DNA from: Silicimonas sp.
Lineage (GTDB): Bacteria; Pseudomonadota; Alphaproteobacteria; Rhodobacterales; Rhodobacteraceae
Assembly: GCA_022826205.1 (NCBI GenBank)
Contig: JAJDVJ010000057.1
Span: 17,113-81,112 of the forward strand
DNA: 64,000 nt
Direction of reading: 5' to 3'
Shown here: positions 27,550-36,707 of the stretch, piece by piece
Numbering within the stretch: the first letter of the stretch is position 1
Layout: every line of letters starts with the position of its first letter
Position numbers and translations under genes: made by a program
The notes under the pieces: generated by a model
Databases searched by the model: none
What the model saw: the letters and a program-made list of their open reading frames with translations, nothing else
What the model was told of the DNA's origin: nothing

Positions 27550-29276
27550 TCAATCGACGCCTTGTCGCGCTTGTCCGAGGTCGCCGCAACGATAGGGCTG
27601 ATCACGCCCCGGCACTTCACGTTGAGGCAGGCCGTTTTGCCGCTGGCGATGGCGCGCTCCAAGGCACCGGGGAGGGCGGCTCGTGAGGTAACCAGCTCCC
27701 CGAAACCGCCGAGGCCCTCGAACATCGTGTGAAACGGGATGTCGCGGAAATCGGTGGCATAATGCTGGCCGTTGGCAAACAACCGTTCCTGTTGCTGGCT
27801 GATGCAATCCAGCCCGCCATTGCTGTCCACCACGACAACAATCGGGACATTCTCCTGGAAGCAGGCCTCGATGGACAGGCCGCCTGACAGAAAGGCTCCG
27901 TCGCCTGTGACCAGAACCGCGGTCCTGTCGCGGTTGAGGTTCTTTGCCGCCAGCGCAAAGGACACGCCGACGCCCAGCAGGCTGTAATTTCCGGGATGCA
28001 GGATTCCGCCAAGAATCAGCCCCTTCGCGGCGGAGATGTTGGTGGCTATCTCGTTCCAGAAATGGGTATTGCCGCCGTCGAAAACCAGCCAGTCGCCGTC
28101 TTTCATGCCCGCCTGCACGTCGAGCGCCAGTTGCAACGGGTGCATCAGTCGGCCTTCGGCTTCGTCTTTTGCGGTCTCGGCCGCAACATGATCACTCCAT
28201 TCCTGCACCCAGTTCGCGCGGCGGGACCGTTGCAGTTCAAGCCAACCGCCCCAAGTCTTGCCTACCGTAGCGAGTGCACGAAGAAACGCGCCCGGGTCGG
28301 AGAGAAGCTGCACGTCGGCACCGAAGTTGTATTCCAGCTCTTCGTGGCTGCCGTTCACGCAAACCAGCTTGGTGTCGGCTTGAATGAATGGTGGGTTGCC
28401 GAAGTTCATCTGGTTGTCCAGCCGGCAGCCTACCATAAGGACCAGATCGGCCTCGTGGATTGCGGCCTTTGACGGGTGATACTGGTGGAAATCGGCAAGA
28501 CCCATGAAGGCGTCGCAGTCCTCGCTCAGCATCTTTGTGTGGTAGGGCACGTTGAAGACCGGCATCCGGAGCTTCGTGGCAGCCGCGGCCAAGGCTTCTT
28601 CGCCGCCCGACCACCAGATTCCATGACCTCCGATCAGCACCGGGCGCTCGGCCGCGCGAACCAGCGACAGAACTTCGTCCAGCCGTTCCGGGTCGGGCCA
28701 GGCGCGGGCGACCGGTCGGTCGCCGCGGTCGAACGGGCGTTCGTTGCGGCCAACGTCGGCCGGGAAGGAAGAAAACATGATGTCCACTGGCAGCGACAGA
28801 TGGACCGGGCCGGGATAACCCGTTGTCGCAGCGCGCCAAGCGCGGTCGACAAACTCACTGATCCGCTCGCCGGCGGTGATCTGCATGGAGTACTTGGTCA
28901 GAGGCGCGGCAATCGCCACGTCGTCGATTTCCTTGAACCCGCCCGCACCTTGACGTTTCAGAGTTGACGAGCCGGTCACGAAGATCACCGGGCTGCGTTC
29001 GCCCCAGGCCTCCAGCATCGCAGGCACCGCATTGGCAAAGCCTTCCGGTCCCACCAGGCAGACCGAGGGCTTGCGCGTGATCCTCGTATGGCCGTCCGCC
29101 AGATGCCCGGCCACTTGTTCGTGCGGGCAGTTGATCACCGGCATCTGGCATTCCATGAATCCTTCCAGCGCGGGATTGCAGAAGCCGCCGGCAAGCGTGA
29201 AGGCATGTTCCACACCCTTTTCTTTCAAGGCTCTGGCCAGAAGCGCTCCGCCGCGGATGGTTCGGGTTTTCGTCAT
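27546..29276 (-). CDS. TPP-dependent enzyme (acetolactate synthase/2-hydroxyacyl-CoA lyase superfamily)
   Basis: A 576-residue three-domain thiamine-diphosphate enzyme. The N-terminal Pyr domain keeps the activating glutamate (INCPHEQVAGHLADG), arguing against glyoxylate carboligase, which lacks it. The C-terminal PP domain has the GDGAFLSGGLSIEACFQENVP segment with the GDG...N-type TPP site. It could be a decarboxylase, a carboligase or an acyl-CoA lyase; the family position cannot be settled by eye. It lies 24 bases after an FMN 2-hydroxy-acid dehydrogenase gene, which might supply or consume a 2-oxo acid. Confidence 0.82.
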   Translation of the reverse strand: MTKTRTIRGGALLARALKEKGVEHAFTLAGGFCNPALEGFMECQMPVINCPHEQVAGHLADGHTRITRKPSVCLVGPEGFANAVPAMLEAWGERSPVIFVTGSSTLKRQGAGGFKEIDDVAIAAPLTKYSMQITAGERISEFVDRAWRAATTGYPGPVHLSLPVDIMFSSFPADVGRNERPFDRGDRPVARAWPDPERLDEVLSLVRAAERPVLIGGHGIWWSGGEEALAAAATKLRMPVFNVPYHTKMLSEDCDAFMGLADFHQYHPSKAAIHEADLVLMVGCRLDNQMNFGNPPFIQADTKLVCVNGSHEELEYNFGADVQLLSDPGAFLRALATVGKTWGGWLELQRSRRANWVQEWSDHVAAETAKDEAEGRLMHPLQLALDVQAGMKDGDWLVFDGGNTHFWNEIATNISAAKGLILGGILHPGNYSLLGVGVSFALAAKNLNRDRTAVLVTGDGAFLSGGLSIEACFQENVPIVVVVDSNGGLDCISQQQERLFANGQHYATDFRDIPFHTMFEGLGGFGELVTSRAALPGALERAIASGKTACLNVKCRGVISPIVAATSDKRDKASIE

Positions 29277-29300
29277 CGTTTGGATGGGCTCCCGTATGGA

Positions 29301-30482
29301 TCAGGTAGAAGCCGATGTCGGCACGGCTCGATGCACGGTTGCATAATGCGCAGTTTGGGCACCGGGTGTGAAGAGAACTTGGCTCGTGATGTCTTCAATG
29401 CGGTTGATCCCGATTTGCGCCATGGCTAGATCAATGTCCTCCGCGAAGCACTGCAGCAGTGATTGAAGCCCAGCCCCGCCCGCCGCGGCAAGTGCATAAA
29501 GCGTCGGGCGACCCAACATCACGAAGTCGGCCCCAAGCGCGAGGGCCTTCACGACGTCCTCGCCGTTTCGAATGCCGCTGTCGAACAGCAAGGGATAGTC
29601 TGGGCCGACGGTGTCTCGGATGATCGGCAGGAGATCAATCGCTGGTGGCGCGCTGTCAAGCTGGCGGCCACCGTGGTTGGAGACGTAGACCGCATCAACA
29701 CCAAGACCTTGCACGCGGACAGCGTCAACGGGCGAGGTGATGCCTTTGACGATCAACTTGCCAGTCCAGCGCTCCCTCAGTTCTTGCAGGAATGCCCAGT
29801 CCGCGCCCGCGCGGCTGGCCTTTCTGTCGAACCCCTTGCTTTCGGTCGCGAAATTGCGCGGTGCAGGGACACCATGCGCCAAGGTCGAAATGGACCATCG
29901 AGGATGCAACGCAAAATCTAGGAATGCGCGTGGAGTCAGTCGGAACGGCAAGTTGAAACCATTCTGCTGATCCCTGGTCCGACGTGATACTTCGGGCACA
30001 TCAATGGTCAGGATCAAGGTGTCGTAGCCTGCGTTTTGCGCACGCTCGGCCGCACTGAATGTGGCGCGCGCCGTTTGTCCGAAATACAGTTGGAACCAGG
30101 TCAGGTCACCGCTCCATCGCCGCATGTCCTCCAGACTGCTTGAGCCAGCGGACGACAGACACACCGGCATGTTTCTGTCCGTCGCAGATCGCGCAATCAA
30201 CGCATCGCCCCTTGGGCAGGCAAGATTGCACATCCCCATGGGCGCGATGCCGAGCGGCAAGCCGTACTCGACGCCAAGGAACCGCGTTACCAAAGACCGT
30301 TTCCCCACGTCCGCCATCGCGCGCGGCTGCAGCGTGATGTCGTCGAACCGGGTCTCGTTCCTCCTTGCACCCACCTCGCGTCCGGCAGCTCCCTCGAAGA
30401 AGTCGAAAATCATGCGCGGCAGGCGTTTCTTGGCGAGACGCTTGGCATCTTCGGTCAAGAATATTCTGGGCCTCTGTCTCAC
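29301..30482 (-). CDS. FMN-dependent alpha-hydroxy acid dehydrogenase
   Basis: A 393-residue member of the lactate/glycolate/mandelate oxidase-dehydrogenase family (GTG start). Family landmarks are the N-terminal RLPRMIFDFFEGAAG, APMGMCNLACPRGD, TWFQLYF, the active-site segment YVSNHGGRQLDSAPP with the catalytic histidine and arginine, and FDSGIRNGEDVVKALALGAD. It oxidises a 2-hydroxy acid to a 2-oxo acid. It is the first gene of the reverse operon and is divergent from a TRAP transporter. Confidence 0.9.
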   Translation of the reverse strand: MRQRPRIFLTEDAKRLAKKRLPRMIFDFFEGAAGREVGARRNETRFDDITLQPRAMADVGKRSLVTRFLGVEYGLPLGIAPMGMCNLACPRGDALIARSATDRNMPVCLSSAGSSSLEDMRRWSGDLTWFQLYFGQTARATFSAAERAQNAGYDTLILTIDVPEVSRRTRDQQNGFNLPFRLTPRAFLDFALHPRWSISTLAHGVPAPRNFATESKGFDRKASRAGADWAFLQELRERWTGKLIVKGITSPVDAVRVQGLGVDAVYVSNHGGRQLDSAPPAIDLLPIIRDTVGPDYPLLFDSGIRNGEDVVKALALGADFVMLGRPTLYALAAAGGAGLQSLLQCFAEDIDLAMAQIGINRIEDITSQVLFTPGAQTAHYATVHRAVPTSAST

Positions 30483-30770
30483 GTTGGTCCAATCCGTCGC
30501 GGAAGTTCAGTTCGACCTCAAAAGTATCGGCAGCGAAAGGGGCCACACCAATCAAAAAACCTCCGGCACCTATTCGCCTGCGCTATATTAGGGCGGGGAC
30601 CGGGTCGCACACATAGCAGGGGCGCATAAATGCCGCGCAGAATTCGATTAGTTTACCCAAGACATCGTGCGATAGCCTTGATGGACCAAGACCGGGGGCG
30701 TGGCTCTCGGTTAGACCAGCACATGTACCGCCTCAGGAGCGGCTGTGCCGAAACTGAATGGAAGGAAGTC

Positions 30771-31772
30771 ATGAAACTCTTGAAACCAATCGCCGCAGCC
30801 GTGCTTTTGTCCTCGGCCGTATTGCTGAGCGGCGTCGCGCAAGCTCAAGACCATTTGGCGCGACTTTCGGTTCACTGGGGGCCGAAGCATCACAGCGCCA
30901 TTCACACGCAGATGTTCGCCGACGAGGTCAACAAGCGCGCCGAGGGCCGGCTGCGCGTCGATGTCTTCCCGTCGGGCCAGCTGTTCGGAATTCGCGAGCA
31001 ACTGGGCGCCGTCACTTCGAACGCGGTCGAAATGGGCGGGATCGTCGGTGTCGTGTCCTTTCCGCCGATCAACAAGAACTACAACGTCGTGTCCTTTTCC
31101 GGGCTCTTCGATAGCTATGGCGAGCAGCGGGCTTTCTTCACGGATGATGCCGTGGGCCAGGCCGTCTGGGACGACATCACCAGGAAGTCGGATACGGTTC
31201 TCTTGATGTATAACCCTGTCGGCCCGGTGATGACCTTCAGCACAAAGGAATTGAACGGCATTGAAACCATGGCCGGCCTGAAGGCCCGCGCCCTGATCGG
31301 GGCCGAACGACCGATGTGGGAAGCGCTTGGCGCAAACACCGTCTCGATGCCCACTGGCGAGGTCTATTCCGGTCTGCAGACCAGCCTGATCGACACGATC
31401 AACAGCCCGCCGGGTTCGATCCGCGCGTTCAGCTGGTGGGAATTCCTGACCCACGGCCAGAAGCCTTATCAGTACTATGCGGACGCATACATCATGGCCA
31501 ATGCCACATGGTTCAACGGCTTGCCTGAAGACTTGCAACAGCTGCTTATGGATGTAGGTGCCGAAGTCGGCAAGATCTCGACAGATACGATCCTGAGGAC
31601 CGGCGAAGAGACACTGACCGAGTTCCAGGAGCGTGGCGGCATAGTCAACACGCTTGAAGGGGACAAGCTGGCAGCCTTTCAAATGCTGATGACCGACAAG
31701 GTGCAGCCTGCGGTCGCCGACAAGATAGACGCCGAGGTTCTTGACGCCGCAAAGGCCTTCGGTGCCAACTGA
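30771..31772 (+). CDS. TRAP transporter solute-binding protein (DctP family)
   Basis: A 333-residue periplasmic binding protein with signal peptide MKLLKPIAAAVLLSSAVLLSG ending near AQAQ. The family pattern FADEVNKRAEGRLRVDVFPSGQLFG and the ligand-binding LKARALIGAERPMWEALGANTVSMPTGEVYSGLQT are clear. The ATG is preferred because GGAAGG precedes it. TRAP binding proteins carry carboxylates, sulfonates and similar acids, so the ligand is probably an organic acid. It faces the 2-hydroxy-acid operon across a 288-base intergenic region. Confidence 0.9.
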   Translation: MKLLKPIAAAVLLSSAVLLSGVAQAQDHLARLSVHWGPKHHSAIHTQMFADEVNKRAEGRLRVDVFPSGQLFGIREQLGAVTSNAVEMGGIVGVVSFPPINKNYNVVSFSGLFDSYGEQRAFFTDDAVGQAVWDDITRKSDTVLLMYNPVGPVMTFSTKELNGIETMAGLKARALIGAERPMWEALGANTVSMPTGEVYSGLQTSLIDTINSPPGSIRAFSWWEFLTHGQKPYQYYADAYIMANATWFNGLPEDLQQLLMDVGAEVGKISTDTILRTGEETLTEFQERGGIVNTLEGDKLAAFQMLMTDKVQPAVADKIDAEVLDAAKAFGAN

Positions 31773-31785
31773 GCAATGACATGTG

Positions 31786-31813
31786 AGGCTCCCGTCGCCA
31801 GTGGCGGGGGCCT
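31786..31813 (+). terminator. Hairpin between dctP-like and dctQ-like genes
   Basis: The 28-base segment AGGCTCCCGTCGCC...GGCGGGGGCCT can form a 12-bp stem (with a few G-U pairs) and a four-base loop, followed by TTT. This is consistent with partial termination or mRNA stabilisation after the abundant binding protein. Confidence 0.6.
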
Positions 31814-31837
31814 TTCGATCCATCGGGTGGCCATCCA

Positions 31838-32356
31838 GTGACATTGATCCTCCGTCCCCTTCGGGCCGTGAACCATGTGTTGGAAATCCTGACTTCGGTC
31901 CTGTCGTCCACGATTGCCGCCATCATGGTGCTGGCATTGACGATGAGCGCGGTCACGCGATACGTCAGCGGCACGGGTTACGACTGGTTCATTGAACTTC
32001 CGCCGGCGTTGGTGCCTTGGCTGGTGTTTCCACTTCTCGGTCCGCTGTTGCGGTCTGGCGCGCATATCCAGGTGGACCTGGCGCCGAACTTCCTGGGAGG
32101 CAAGGCACTCTGCCTGCTGCAAGTCTTCGTCTTTGCGACAATGCTGGTGGGGGCGGTGATCTTCTTCATCGCCGGCAACGAGGCTGTGGCGCTGTTTCGA
32201 CGGCTGGGCCAGTTGATGGAGCTGGAGATCGAACTGCCGATCTGGTGGATGTACCTGGCCTTTCCGACGGGTTTTGCCATCCTCTTCCTGTTCTCGCTTG
32301 AACTGTTGCTGGAGACGCTGGCGAAACTGGTGGTACCGGAGGAGTCGGCATCATGA
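31838..32356 (+). CDS. TRAP transporter small membrane subunit (DctQ family)
   Basis: A 172-residue protein with four predicted membrane helices, beginning at a GTG (MTLILRPLRAVNHVLEILTSVLSS). It has the DctQ pattern SAVTRYVSGTGYDWFIELPPALVPWLVFPLLGPLLRSGAHIQVDL. It pairs with the large subunit, whose ATG overlaps the stop (ATGA). Confidence 0.9.
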   Translation: MTLILRPLRAVNHVLEILTSVLSSTIAAIMVLALTMSAVTRYVSGTGYDWFIELPPALVPWLVFPLLGPLLRSGAHIQVDLAPNFLGGKALCLLQVFVFATMLVGAVIFFIAGNEAVALFRRLGQLMELEIELPIWWMYLAFPTGFAILFLFSLELLLETLAKLVVPEESAS

Positions 32357-33621
32357 ATTCCGCCGCCGTCCTTCTGTCTTTGGTCCTTCTCATCCTTGCG
32401 GTGCCGATCTTCATGGTCTTCGGATTGGGTAGCGCAACCGTGGCGATCTGGGGCCTGAAGCTTCCCTGGTCAACGCTGATCCAGGTTTCGTTCGGCTCGA
32501 TGACCAAACATGTGCTGATCGCCGTGCCGCTGTTCATCTTTGCTGGCATGGTCATGCTGCGTGGCGGTGCTGCCGCAAGGCTCGTCCACTTCGCGACAAC
32601 GTTGGTCGGACATTGGCCAGGTGGCCTGGGCATCGCGATGATCCTCGCCATGGGTTTTTTTGCCGCATTTTGCGGTTCGATCCTTGCGGCCATCACAGCG
32701 GTCGGTACGATCATGATCCCGCAGATGGTGGATCAAGGATATCCCAAGCCCTTTGTCATCGTGCTGGCAGCGTCGGCGGCGTTTCTTGAAGCACTCATCC
32801 CACCGTCGAACGCGGCGATCCTGTTCTCCGCGTTGACCGATGTACCTGTGTCACGAACCTTCGCGGCGGGCTTTGTGCCCGGGTTCGTGCTGATCGTCAT
32901 CTTGGGGGTGGTCGTCACTTGGAAGTGCCGACACCTGAAGAACCCGAACAAGGCAACTGTCAGTGAACGCCTCGCGGCCTTGTGGGCTGCCATTCCTGGG
33001 TTGTTCACACCGGTCATTATTTTGGGCGGCATCTATGCCGGGTTGCTGACGCCTTCGGAATCTGCAGCCGTCGCCGGAATTTGGGCCATCCTGATTGGCA
33101 TGTTGATCTATCGCGAGCTCACTTTCCGTGGCATCGTCAGTGCCCTTTATGAGACCGCACGCATCACTGCTGTGATCTTTGCGATCATTGCAATGGCCAC
33201 CTTTCTGAGCGTCGTTCTGACCTATAGCCAGACCCCGCAGAAGATCATCGCCTATTTCACTGAGATGGGAGGAACGCCGCTGACCTTCTGGCTCTCGGTC
33301 GCGATCATCTGCCTGATCCTGGGCACATTCGTCGAAATCGTCCCGGTTTTCTATCTGACCGTCCCGATCTTCGCCGCCCTTGCCCTGTCCTTGAACCTGA
33401 ACATCCTGCATCTTTATGTGGTTTTCGTCGCCTTCGCCGGGATCGGGATGATTACCCCGCCGGTTTGCGTAGGCATCTACACTGCGGCAGGCGTGGCCAA
33501 GGAAAGCCCCGAGAGGACCTTCAGAGAGGTGCCGCTTTTTGTCTGTGTCGGCATTGTTTTCGGGTTGTTGATGATCTTCTTTCCAGCAGCGGCGACCTGG
33601 TTGCCTGAGATCTTGAACTAG
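32353..33621 (+). CDS. TRAP transporter large membrane subunit (DctM family)
   Basis: A 422-residue protein of about eleven to twelve helices. MNSAAVLLSLVLLILAVPIFM and the conserved ALIPPSNAAILFSALTDVPVSRTFAAGFVPG segment identify DctM, the sodium-driven channel of the TRAP system. The stop overlaps the LysR gene on the opposite strand by 4 bp. Confidence 0.92.
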   Translation: MNSAAVLLSLVLLILAVPIFMVFGLGSATVAIWGLKLPWSTLIQVSFGSMTKHVLIAVPLFIFAGMVMLRGGAAARLVHFATTLVGHWPGGLGIAMILAMGFFAAFCGSILAAITAVGTIMIPQMVDQGYPKPFVIVLAASAAFLEALIPPSNAAILFSALTDVPVSRTFAAGFVPGFVLIVILGVVVTWKCRHLKNPNKATVSERLAALWAAIPGLFTPVIILGGIYAGLLTPSESAAVAGIWAILIGMLIYRELTFRGIVSALYETARITAVIFAIIAMATFLSVVLTYSQTPQKIIAYFTEMGGTPLTFWLSVAIICLILGTFVEIVPVFYLTVPIFAALALSLNLNILHLYVVFVAFAGIGMITPPVCVGIYTAAGVAKESPERTFREVPLFVCVGIVFGLLMIFFPAAATWLPEILN

Positions 33622-34544
33622 CCCCGCATTCGTAGCGCATTGACGAACTCGACGCGCGCAGTCAACTGGCTGGCAAAGAGATCGACGAAGGAAAGGGCCT
33701 GCCGTGAGAGTTGTTCAGGCCCCGCCGCGATGATCGACACGAAGTAGGTCAGGTTCTGGACTACCGGTCGAAAGACGACGCCCCCCATGCGCACCGCTTG
33801 CTCGGCGGAAAATGGATCCGCGACGGCCAAGGCCCCGGTTTCACGGACAAGTGCGCCTGCCAGCGGCATGTTCGCTGCCGATAGCCGTGATCGGCTTTGC
33901 AGTTGTTGCGATAGGCCAGGGTCCATGGACATCATCGTGTCGGGATACGTGCCACCGAATGTCACAAAGGTCTCCGTGAGGGCCACTTCTTCCAGGTCGA
34001 TTGTGCCTCCTTCCTGGGCCAGTGGATGATCTTCGGGCAGGAGGCAGACGTACGGCGCAGACGTCTGAAACATCGTCTCGACCCCTTCGTGGTTCGCCTC
34101 ACGCCCGACAATTCCCAGATCGACCTGACGCATCTGCACCGCGTCCAGAATGGCAGGGGTGTTTCGCGAGTTGATGGTGAATCGGATCTCGGGATTTTCG
34201 CGATAGACACGACCCACGGCGGCGGGCAATTCGATCAATGCAATCGACTGGATCGTGCTGATTGAGATAGTCCCGCCCTGGGACGTGCGGATCGACTTGG
34301 CAAGTTCCTGCAGCCGATCGATGCCGACAAACATGCCTTCGACACCCTTGTAGAACTGTTGCCCTTCAACCGTCGGCGTCAAGCCGCGCCCAACCCGCGC
34401 GAACAGGGGAAATCCGGCTGAACGCTCAAGGTCGGCTATCAGCCGACTGACGCTTGGTTGCGAAATATGCATCATGTTCGCCGCCTCAGTGATTGAGCCG
34501 CAGCGAATGGTCGCCCTGAATGCTTCCAGTTGTCTCAGGTTCAC
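33618..34544 (-). CDS. LysR-family regulator
   Basis: A 308-residue regulator with the N-terminal domain MNLRQLEAFRATIRCGSITEAANMMHISQPSVSRLIADLERSAGFPLF and a C-terminal effector domain. It is divergent from the acyl-CoA dehydrogenase operon (185-base gap) and convergent with the TRAP genes. The likely targets are the 34.7-40 kb operon and possibly the TRAP genes; the effector is unknown. Confidence 0.9.
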   Translation of the reverse strand: MNLRQLEAFRATIRCGSITEAANMMHISQPSVSRLIADLERSAGFPLFARVGRGLTPTVEGQQFYKGVEGMFVGIDRLQELAKSIRTSQGGTISISTIQSIALIELPAAVGRVYRENPEIRFTINSRNTPAILDAVQMRQVDLGIVGREANHEGVETMFQTSAPYVCLLPEDHPLAQEGGTIDLEEVALTETFVTFGGTYPDTMMSMDPGLSQQLQSRSRLSAANMPLAGALVRETGALAVADPFSAEQAVRMGGVVFRPVVQNLTYFVSIIAAGPEQLSRQALSFVDLFASQLTARVEFVNALRMRG

Positions 34545-34729
34545 GGATTCAACTCTTGCGCTTTCGCTATGTGTTGCTTCTAAGCATTTGCCAGTGCTTT
34601 GTATAGGATGGGAAGTTGCATCCCATTTGGGTATGGGTTCATCTGCAAATTAAATTGGCCTTGTCCCGCACAACTTCCTACGCTTTCGACGCAAGGCGAC
34701 GACATGCTGACCAAGATGCCAGGCTTCCG

Positions 34730-35896
34730 ATGACTAACCTCGAGTTCCCGAAATCTGCTTGGATCGACGACGAACTGTCGATGCTGGAAGACGCCTGCCG
34801 CCAGTTTTATGAACGTGAATGTGTACCACACTACGCGGACTGGGAAGCCGAAGGTGCATTCCCGCGAGACCTTTGGCGGAAGGCTGGCGAGATGGGATTG
34901 CTGGGCGCGGAGGTTCCCGAGGCGTATGGTGGACTCGGAGGCTCATTCGCCCATGATGCGGTGATCGCCTATCAGGGAAATCTGGCCGGAATCGATGGCT
35001 GGGGCGGCGGGTTGCACAACTCGATCGTGATCCCATACCTGATCCACTACGGTTCGGAAGATCAAAAGCACGACATCCTGCCTCGCATGATTTCGGGCGA
35101 GTTGATCGGGGCAATCGCGATGACCGAACCGGGGGCCGGATCGGATCTGCAGAACATCAAGACAATTGCCGTGAAAGACGGCAATCACTACCGGATCAGA
35201 GGATCGAAGACGTTCATCACAAACGGAGCGTTAGCAAATCTGATCATCGTTGCCGCCAAGACCGACCCCGACGCTGGGGCGCGCGGAATTTCATTGATCC
35301 TGATCGAAACCGACGGGCTGGAAGGCTTTCGAAGGGGCCGCAACCTGGACAAGCTGGGAATGAAGTCGAACGATACGTCGGAGCTGTTTTTCGACGATAT
35401 GCGCGTCCCGACTTCGGCGCTTCTCGGGCCGGAGGAAGGTCAGGGTTTCGTCCAGATGATGCAACAGCTTCCGCAGGAACGCTTGCTGGTTGCCGTCTAC
35501 GCCGTCGCCCGGATCGAACGGGCGCTTCGCCACACAGTGGACTACGTGAAGGAGCGTGCGGCCTTCGGCCAGAAGATTTCCGAGTTCCAGAACACGCAAT
35601 TCGTGCTTGCCGAATGCACGACGGAAGGAACCGTTGCCAAGACTTTCCTTGATGCCTGCATCGCCGAGCACTTGGAAGGACGGCTGACCACCGAAAAAGC
35701 CTCGATGGCGAAGTATTGGCTGACCGACCTGCAGGCAAAGATCATAGATCGCTGCCTGCAACTCTTTGGAGGTTACGGTGTAATGGCCGAATACCCGATG
35801 GAGAGGATGTATCGCGACAACCGGATCGAGCGGATCTATGCAGGGACCAACGAGATAATGAAGCTGGTGATCGCTCGTGGACTTTTGAGGGATTGA
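34730..35896 (+). CDS. Acyl-CoA dehydrogenase
   Basis: A 388-residue FAD-dependent acyl-CoA dehydrogenase with AIAMTEPGAGSDLQNIKT, ERAAFGQKISEFQNTQF and the active-site region YRDNRIERIYAGTNEIMKLVIARGLL. It is of ordinary length, much shorter than the DmdC-type dehydrogenases of the DMSP pathway (about 590-600 residues), so it should not be read as DmdC. The start MTNLEFPKSAW follows a long untranslated leader; an upstream in-frame start is possible. It lies 3 bases before the crotonase gene. Confidence 0.9.
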   Translation: MTNLEFPKSAWIDDELSMLEDACRQFYERECVPHYADWEAEGAFPRDLWRKAGEMGLLGAEVPEAYGGLGGSFAHDAVIAYQGNLAGIDGWGGGLHNSIVIPYLIHYGSEDQKHDILPRMISGELIGAIAMTEPGAGSDLQNIKTIAVKDGNHYRIRGSKTFITNGALANLIIVAAKTDPDAGARGISLILIETDGLEGFRRGRNLDKLGMKSNDTSELFFDDMRVPTSALLGPEEGQGFVQMMQQLPQERLLVAVYAVARIERALRHTVDYVKERAAFGQKISEFQNTQFVLAECTTEGTVAKTFLDACIAEHLEGRLTTEKASMAKYWLTDLQAKIIDRCLQLFGGYGVMAEYPMERMYRDNRIERIYAGTNEIMKLVIARGLLRD

Positions 35897-35899
35897 GCG

Positions 35900-36694
35900 A
35901 TGTGCGAGGACATTCTGCTTGAATTTCGAGAGGGTGCCGTTGCCCGACTGGTGCTGAACCGTCCGGCGGCGCGGAACTCTCTTTCGCTGGCAATGATGGA
36001 TGAATTGACAGATGCAATCACCCGGCTTGGGGGCGAGCCTGAAATGCACGTGATTGTCATCGCCGCCAATGGGCCTGTGTTTTGCGCGGGTCACGATCTG
36101 AAAGAGCTGACGGCTGCACGAGAGCATCCCGATAGGGGACAGGCGTTCTTTGAAAGGGCAATGGGGAATTGCGTGCGCCTGATGATGTCGATCGTGCGCT
36201 GTCCGAAGCCGGTGATCGCCGAAGTCCACGGTGTCGCGACGGCGGCAGGCTGCCAGTTGGTGGCTACATGCGATCTGGCCGTCGCCGCCGAAGACGCACA
36301 GTTCGCAACACCAGGTGTCAATATCGGGCTTTTTTGCTCGACCCCGATGGTCGCGCTCACGCGCAACGTCGGACGAAAATCAGCCATGCGGATGCTCTTG
36401 ACCGGCGACATGGTGTGTGCCGAGGAAGCGCAGGCCATGGGCCTGGTCAGTGATGTCGCCGCATCGAACGACCTGACGGAAACCACGATGGCACTGGCGA
36501 GCCGGATCGCCGCGAAATCTCCTGCCACGCTGAAGATCGGCAAGGAGACGTTCTATGCCCAGGTCGAAATGCCGTTGCCTGAGGCTTATGAATTTGCCGC
36601 CGAGGTCATGGTTCTGAACATGCTGGAGCCCGACGCCCAAGAGGGCATCGGAGCCTTTTTTGAGAGACGCGCACCGCAATGGAATCCACTGTAA
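35900..36694 (+). CDS. Crotonase-family protein of the ECHDC3 type
   Basis: A 264-residue enoyl-CoA hydratase/isomerase-fold protein with FCAGHDLKEL and EVHGVATAAGCQLVATCDLAVAAEDAQFATPGVNIGLFCSTP. This pattern resembles ECHDC3-type proteins. The two catalytic glutamates of classical hydratases are not in place: Q stands in AAGCQLVA where ELA is usual, and TPGVNIG replaces PEILLG. Crotonase hydratase activity is therefore doubtful, and another crotonase chemistry or a binding role is possible. It lies between the acyl-CoA dehydrogenase and the methanethiol-oxidase-family gene. Confidence 0.85.
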   Translation: MCEDILLEFREGAVARLVLNRPAARNSLSLAMMDELTDAITRLGGEPEMHVIVIAANGPVFCAGHDLKELTAAREHPDRGQAFFERAMGNCVRLMMSIVRCPKPVIAEVHGVATAAGCQLVATCDLAVAAEDAQFATPGVNIGLFCSTPMVALTRNVGRKSAMRMLLTGDMVCAEEAQAMGLVSDVAASNDLTETTMALASRIAAKSPATLKIGKETFYAQVEMPLPEAYEFAAEVMVLNMLEPDAQEGIGAFFERRAPQWNPL

Positions 36695-36707
36695 GCGTGA
36701 CAGCCTG

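Noticed and set aside
27546..29276. TPP enzyme as glyoxylate carboligase
   Set aside because: The catalytic glutamate is present in PHEQ, whereas glyoxylate carboligase lacks it.
34730..35896. Acyl-CoA dehydrogenase as DmdC
   Set aside because: At 388 residues it is far shorter than DmdC-type dehydrogenases.
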